Origin: Marchantia polymorpha subsp. ruderalis
Taxonomy: Eukaryota; Streptophyta; Marchantiopsida; Marchantiales; Marchantiaceae
DNA: 64,000 bases
Assembly (NCBI GenBank): GCA_037833965.1
Contig: AP031352.1
Coordinates: forward strand, 23,788,501 to 23,852,500
Reading direction: 5' to 3'
Made by a program: the position numbers and the translations under genes. This document shows positions 59,521 to 64,000 of the stretch, piece by piece (within the stretch, counting starts at the first letter, position 1; the number at the start of each line of letters is the position of its first letter). The notes beneath the pieces were generated by a model, which saw only the letters and a program-made list of their open reading frames with translations, was not told the DNA's origin and did no database searches.

Positions 59521-62500
59521 GACTCTATCTCGAGGCAAGCTTGTTGCTGTTACACTTTAATCAGGCCAGGCAGCAGGAGGACTAATACTTGGGTATACCT
59601 GCCAACACTAAACATGCATTGATGGTATTTTGTTTGTAAGTAGATCGGTGACCATATTATACTTTAGACATTTATCTCGTACTGGCATACACTTCTATGC
59701 ATAGATGATGGTTTGGTGTAAATCACATGTGACGTTCGGTATATCCGAAATCATCTCATATCGTACTTTTATCATAAAAAATTGACAAATTTTGGATGTA
59801 TATGTTATATATGTTGGAGAAGTAATCAAAACAAACAATGTCTGAAGTTGCGATATGTTCTTATATACATTGTACGACCATTTCGGCAACGTTGTTACGT
59901 TGAAAATCCAACAACATAATGTTTGCAAAGATTTTTCTTCAACACATGCATGACGCGCAAGACTGATTTCATTATATTACATCTCTCCCAATGTTCTTCT
60001 CCATATACCGTATCGATTTTGTTCAACGTGATGATAGCTCTCCCAAACTAAATCCGTGGTTGCTAAAACTTACAAATGTTTAAAACCATCGATACGTAGA
60101 ATTTTTTTCTTCAAACACACACAAGAACAAAAGAAATCAACATGACTTACTCAACTCACCACATGCACTTGGAACATATGACCACCAAGAAATACAAATG
60201 GAAACTACTTTTTTAATTGTACACATATGAAACAAACAGCTTATCATGGTATTATGCTCCAAAAATACGACAATAGTAAATAGGTACTGTATACATAACA
60301 TATCCAGAGTAACAAGTTCATTTTATTTCGAAAGTAAAAAAGAATCACGTTCGATCACACTCTTTAAAAGTATAATCCTTCACTAGCATGTTGGCGTAAA
60401 AAGCTTCATAGTGTTTTGAAGTATATTGTATTAAAAAATAAAAGTAATAAACCAGACACCTTTGTTGTAAATAAAAAACTCCTCCTTCACTTCTTTTACA
60501 AAATTGCATAATCATACATTTCATATATATGTCCATGTAGATTTTCTAATCACAACGTTTGCACATTCATATTTAATACAATCAAATAAAAATCTCAAGA
60601 CATCTTCTCTTTACGCAAAATATTCATTTCAGTGTCCAAATGAGCAACAATTCATATGGACCCATACCTCAGTTGACATGTTGTAATGAGTATTGAATAT
60701 GCATAAGGAAGAATCAAATTTTCTAAATTAAAAATTTACCATAGTAATGCTAAAAATGGCTAAATTTTACTAAAAATTAACATTACAAAAAAAATGTTGG
60801 ATCATAATAAATTTCTAATTATCATAAAATAGCTTGAATCTTTAATTTTTGTATCATAACATTAAAAGATGACATTTTTCCATTAACGTTTTTTTCACCC
60901 AGCTCCAATTATTCTATTTTACTTTCACACACATAGAGACTAAAAAAATTATAAATGATACCAACTATTCATAAAAAATGTATTCATCATTTGACTATAT
61001 TTTCAGCAAAGACATAATTATGATAATTTATCTCGAAATATTCTGAATGAATATATTCTTGCTTCATTTTTAGCCAAGCGTTTTGTACAAAACTTACAAT
61101 GATGACTTTCTCTTTCTCGAATATTTAGAATTATTTATCTGGAAATAGAACACAAAAAATGTGCTAATTGTATCATAATTTATCAAATTTTAACCGCAAG
61201 TGAAAAAAATCAAACAAACAAATCTAGAGGTAAAAGCACTATGGAGACATGATTTATCCAACATCTTGTGATTTTATGGTAGTTGTGAATAAATACTACC
61301 ATTCACAACCAGTAAATTTCAGTCCCAAAATATTCTAAGAAGGAGAAGTGAATTGTGTAATTGAACAGAAGAGTAGAAGGAATGAAGTATAATAATAATA
61401 AATATTTATATCAGAATATGATATTATGTTACAACATTAAATAAATTTATTGTTAATGTTATTTATAAATTTGTGTCAATTGATAATTTTGAGTCTTCAA
61501 CTGAAGTTTCACCCTTACATAAATTAAATATAATGTTAGAATTATATATTTTAGATGGTATTTGAACATTATTACTGCTTCATACATTCACACTAGGTGT
61601 TGCAATGCGGCATTTTAATTTGTCAGACATGATACAAGATGACGAGCATCGAAGATAGATTTCATCAGCTACAAGATCATTGATAATCATACTGTGCTAC
61701 ACTGACGAATTGTACGTGTAGGTTAATGAACAGTTTTGAAAGGTGATTTTTGTTCCTGGTGCTGAATTAGACAGCTTGTATATTTTTCTCATTAATCGTG
61801 GATTTGTTACAGAATAGTATACATTTTTCTTTTCTTGAATGTAGTTAGATGGTTGGTTTGAAGGTTTATATGTTGCAATACATGTCTAGCGAGTTGAGCG
61901 TCTAATATTTTCAATACTTTTGTAATTTGAAAAACAACCGTGTATGATGTGTCACTTTTCAGCTAGTAAGAAATACTTTCTGTACAAATTATATCCTCCT
62001 ACAAAGTACATGTTCACAATATTTCACAGTTGTCACTGTCACTGTTTTAGTTTGTCACAATATTTAGATTTATAATTTTGGCAAAAGTTTAAATTGTAAG
62101 TGTGCAGTAGAGATAACGTTTGTTAAAGCACATGTGTTCAAATTGAAACGTGTAAAAAATAAAATGAACTGTATTGTATACATCACTACAGGTGATACAA
62201 CAAATATTCAACATTCGAACCAGTTATCGAAACTGCCGGAAATGCGCTGCTGACTCAATTATCATGCGAATATGAGCTGTACGAACATCATTGTCGACAC
62301 ATGTGCTGGGTGTTACTTTCGCATCTCAAAGTATCATTAAGGAGTATAACTTGCTCCAAATAACAGGTATATTATTTGGAGTACGCTTAATCTTGAACTC
62401 CGTCCACAGGAAGGTCGTGAGAACTGTCAAGTGACCTGACCAGTTTCAACGCTGGCCGATCCAGATGTCACGTTGCAAGTAAACACAGAACATGCTATAG

Positions 62501-62800
62501 TCAACAACGCACACTATGAATCTCAGTCAGGCCTGAATCACGCGAGGCATAATATACTATGCAGACAGAAGATGGACGACAGAGCCGGCCAAGAGGTAGC
62601 AAGATTCTACTTGACGCGAGCTGCGCTTACAAACTCAATCAAGCCAAGCTCATTCATCCACTTCCAGAGAAGTTTCTGAGGACCAGTTACTAGTCTGCCT
62701 TGCTAGCATCACCACCAAAGGCCTACCATCGGAGTGGGATTGGTTCAGCTTAGTAAGACATCAACTCAAGACAAGATTTCGGATAAAACGGTACGTCTGT
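59521..62800. other. AT-rich intergenic DNA and Ran 3' flank
   Basis: No frame is supported between 59,521 and about 62,450. The composition becomes more balanced from 62,200. The bases just below 62,801 are the probable 3' untranslated region of the Ran gene on the minus strand. Confidence 0.55.
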
Positions 62801-63957
62801 CTAGTTGTCAAAAGCTTCCTCATCATCGTCGGGCAATGGCTGAGCAGCAGCAGCGGCCAATTCAGCTTCATACTGTTGCTGGGCAGCAAGATCAATTTGA
62901 ACCTCCGGCGGGGCAAGAGCAGGGGACTCCACAAAGTGCAAATTCACGTCGCTGTCGATGAAATGCGGGACACAGATCAGCAGGGCGCAGAATGAGAAAT
63001 ATACAATATCGATATGAAGTGCAAGAGATACTGTACTACGCATAAGTGCACTCCACATGAACTATTCTGCTGAATCGATAACGATCGGTAGGAATACTAG
63101 GGTACAAGCAGACACATATTTAGTTGAGGTCTTGATTTTACCCGGCTAACTTCCTTGCAAGGTAGAGGAAGGGTTTCTCGAAGTTGTAGTTACTCTTCGC
63201 CGAGATCTCGTAGTACTGGAGATTCTTCTTCCTGTGGAATGTGACTTGCTTGGCCTTCACCTGCCTGTTCTTTACATCGACCTTGTTCCCGCAAAGGACG
63301 ATGGGAATGTTCTCACACACCCTGCCATTCAAAAATCATAGTTCAGGATAAGGATCTCTACCTCAACAGGTTATAAACCAAGTCAAACTCGGCCTAGCTG
63401 TAGCAGGAGCTTATCCTACCTGCATAGATCGCGATGCCATGTTGGCACGTTCTTGTAGGTTAAGCGGGCTGTGACGTCGAACATAATGATGGCGCACTGG
63501 CCGTGAATGCTGCAGGTATACATGACGAGGAAGTTAATAGACAGGCCACTTCAGGCGTGCAATCGAGAGCACGGAGAACATTTCCATCATGCTTGCTCGG
63601 AAGCATCTAAAAAATTCCAGACGACTGTAAACTAGTGTTCGCTGCAAATTTACATCAAGGTGATCCACTGCTTAGCAGAAAAAACGTAATTCCGAAAACA
63701 AGCTACCTAGAAGCGTTGCGTCTTGATTAACAGAAAGAGAGCTCCGTTCGGATCGACTGTGGTTGCGTTAAACAGACTGCTTTGTACCACGAAAACCTAA
63801 CGCGTACAGTAAGGCAGAGTAAAGCCAGAAGGTACTTACTAGTAACCATCACGAAGCCCTCCAAACTTCTCTTGACCGGCGGTATCCCAGCAGTAAAACC
63901 TAATTCGTCCGCAATTGGTGAAGAAATCTAGAGGATGCACCTCCACTCCAATAGTGG
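62801..63957 (-). CDS. RAN: Ran small GTPase, 3' four exons (5' end outside window)
   Basis: Ran is the nuclear Ras-like GTPase that drives transport through nuclear pores and spindle assembly. Exons on the minus strand: 63,957-63,840, 63,509-63,420, 63,321-63,142, 62,951-62,801, with consistent phases and 178 residues. Visible are the switch I region ([12 protein letters not shown]), the G3 motif [11 protein letters not shown] (switch II), the G4 motif [11 protein letters not shown], the G5 motif [13 protein letters not shown], and the C-terminal [13 protein letters not shown] with the acidic end [12 protein letters not shown], the Ran hallmark. The gene lacks the usual prenylation box, as expected for Ran. 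About 43 N-terminal residues including the P-loop lie beyond the right edge. Confidence 0.96.
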
Positions 63958-64000
63958 CTGTTCAGACGCACAAAGAAAAATTTAGTGCTTTGTTCAAGTG

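Noticed and set aside
1-64000. CRISPR arrays, operons, bacterial signals
   Set aside because: There are no regularly spaced identical repeats, and the genes have spliceosomal introns, so prokaryotic systems are not expected.

Overview
This is nuclear DNA of a land plant. It carries a plant chromovirus-type retrotransposon with an initiator-Met primer site, a plant-type tRNA-Trp, PHL and Ran homologues, and a plastid-targeted SUI1 protein. Introns are short to medium and spliceosomal (GT-AG). A degraded gene of a TPR family that I associate with mosses and lycophytes, and a minimal OSD1/UVI4-like gene, suggest a non-seed plant, perhaps a bryophyte. That lineage call is inference. All exon models below were made by hand from splice signals, reading phase and recalled family sequences.

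Layout. 1-5.3 kb is AT-rich and repeat-derived. 5.3-16.4 kb (+) is a complete MSH5 gene, for which I place 34 exons in one uninterrupted frame of 871 codons. 16.4-20.3 kb is very AT-rich and empty. 20.3-27.2 kb is GC-rich and holds two tandem 2-kb units, each with a TATA box and a small two-exon gene resembling the OSD1/UVI4 (POLYCHOME) anaphase-promoting-complex inhibitors; the second copy is frameshifted. 24.9-32 kb and 45.8-47.2 kb are linked by inverted duplications, and a broken TPR-family gene lies on the minus strand at 28.6-31.4 kb.

34.1-38.5 kb is a Ty3/gypsy chromovirus with two LTRs, a perfect 5-bp target duplication, a primer site and a polypurine tract. It lacks gag, its pol has stops and frameshifts, and the integrase catalytic Glu is Lys. 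40.5-42 kb and 43.6-44.3 kb are relics of hAT-like and PIF/Harbinger-like transposases. A tRNA-Trp(CCA) lies at 45.2 kb.

From 47.5 kb on, the recognised genes are on the minus strand: a plastid-targeted SUI1/YciH-like factor (47.5-48.5 kb), a 1,584-residue PHL/SPT20-like glutamine-rich coactivator (50.3-58.6 kb), and the 3' four exons of a Ran GTPase that runs off the right edge. The genes do not form a pathway. They are independent housekeeping, meiotic and regulatory loci separated by transposon-rich DNA.
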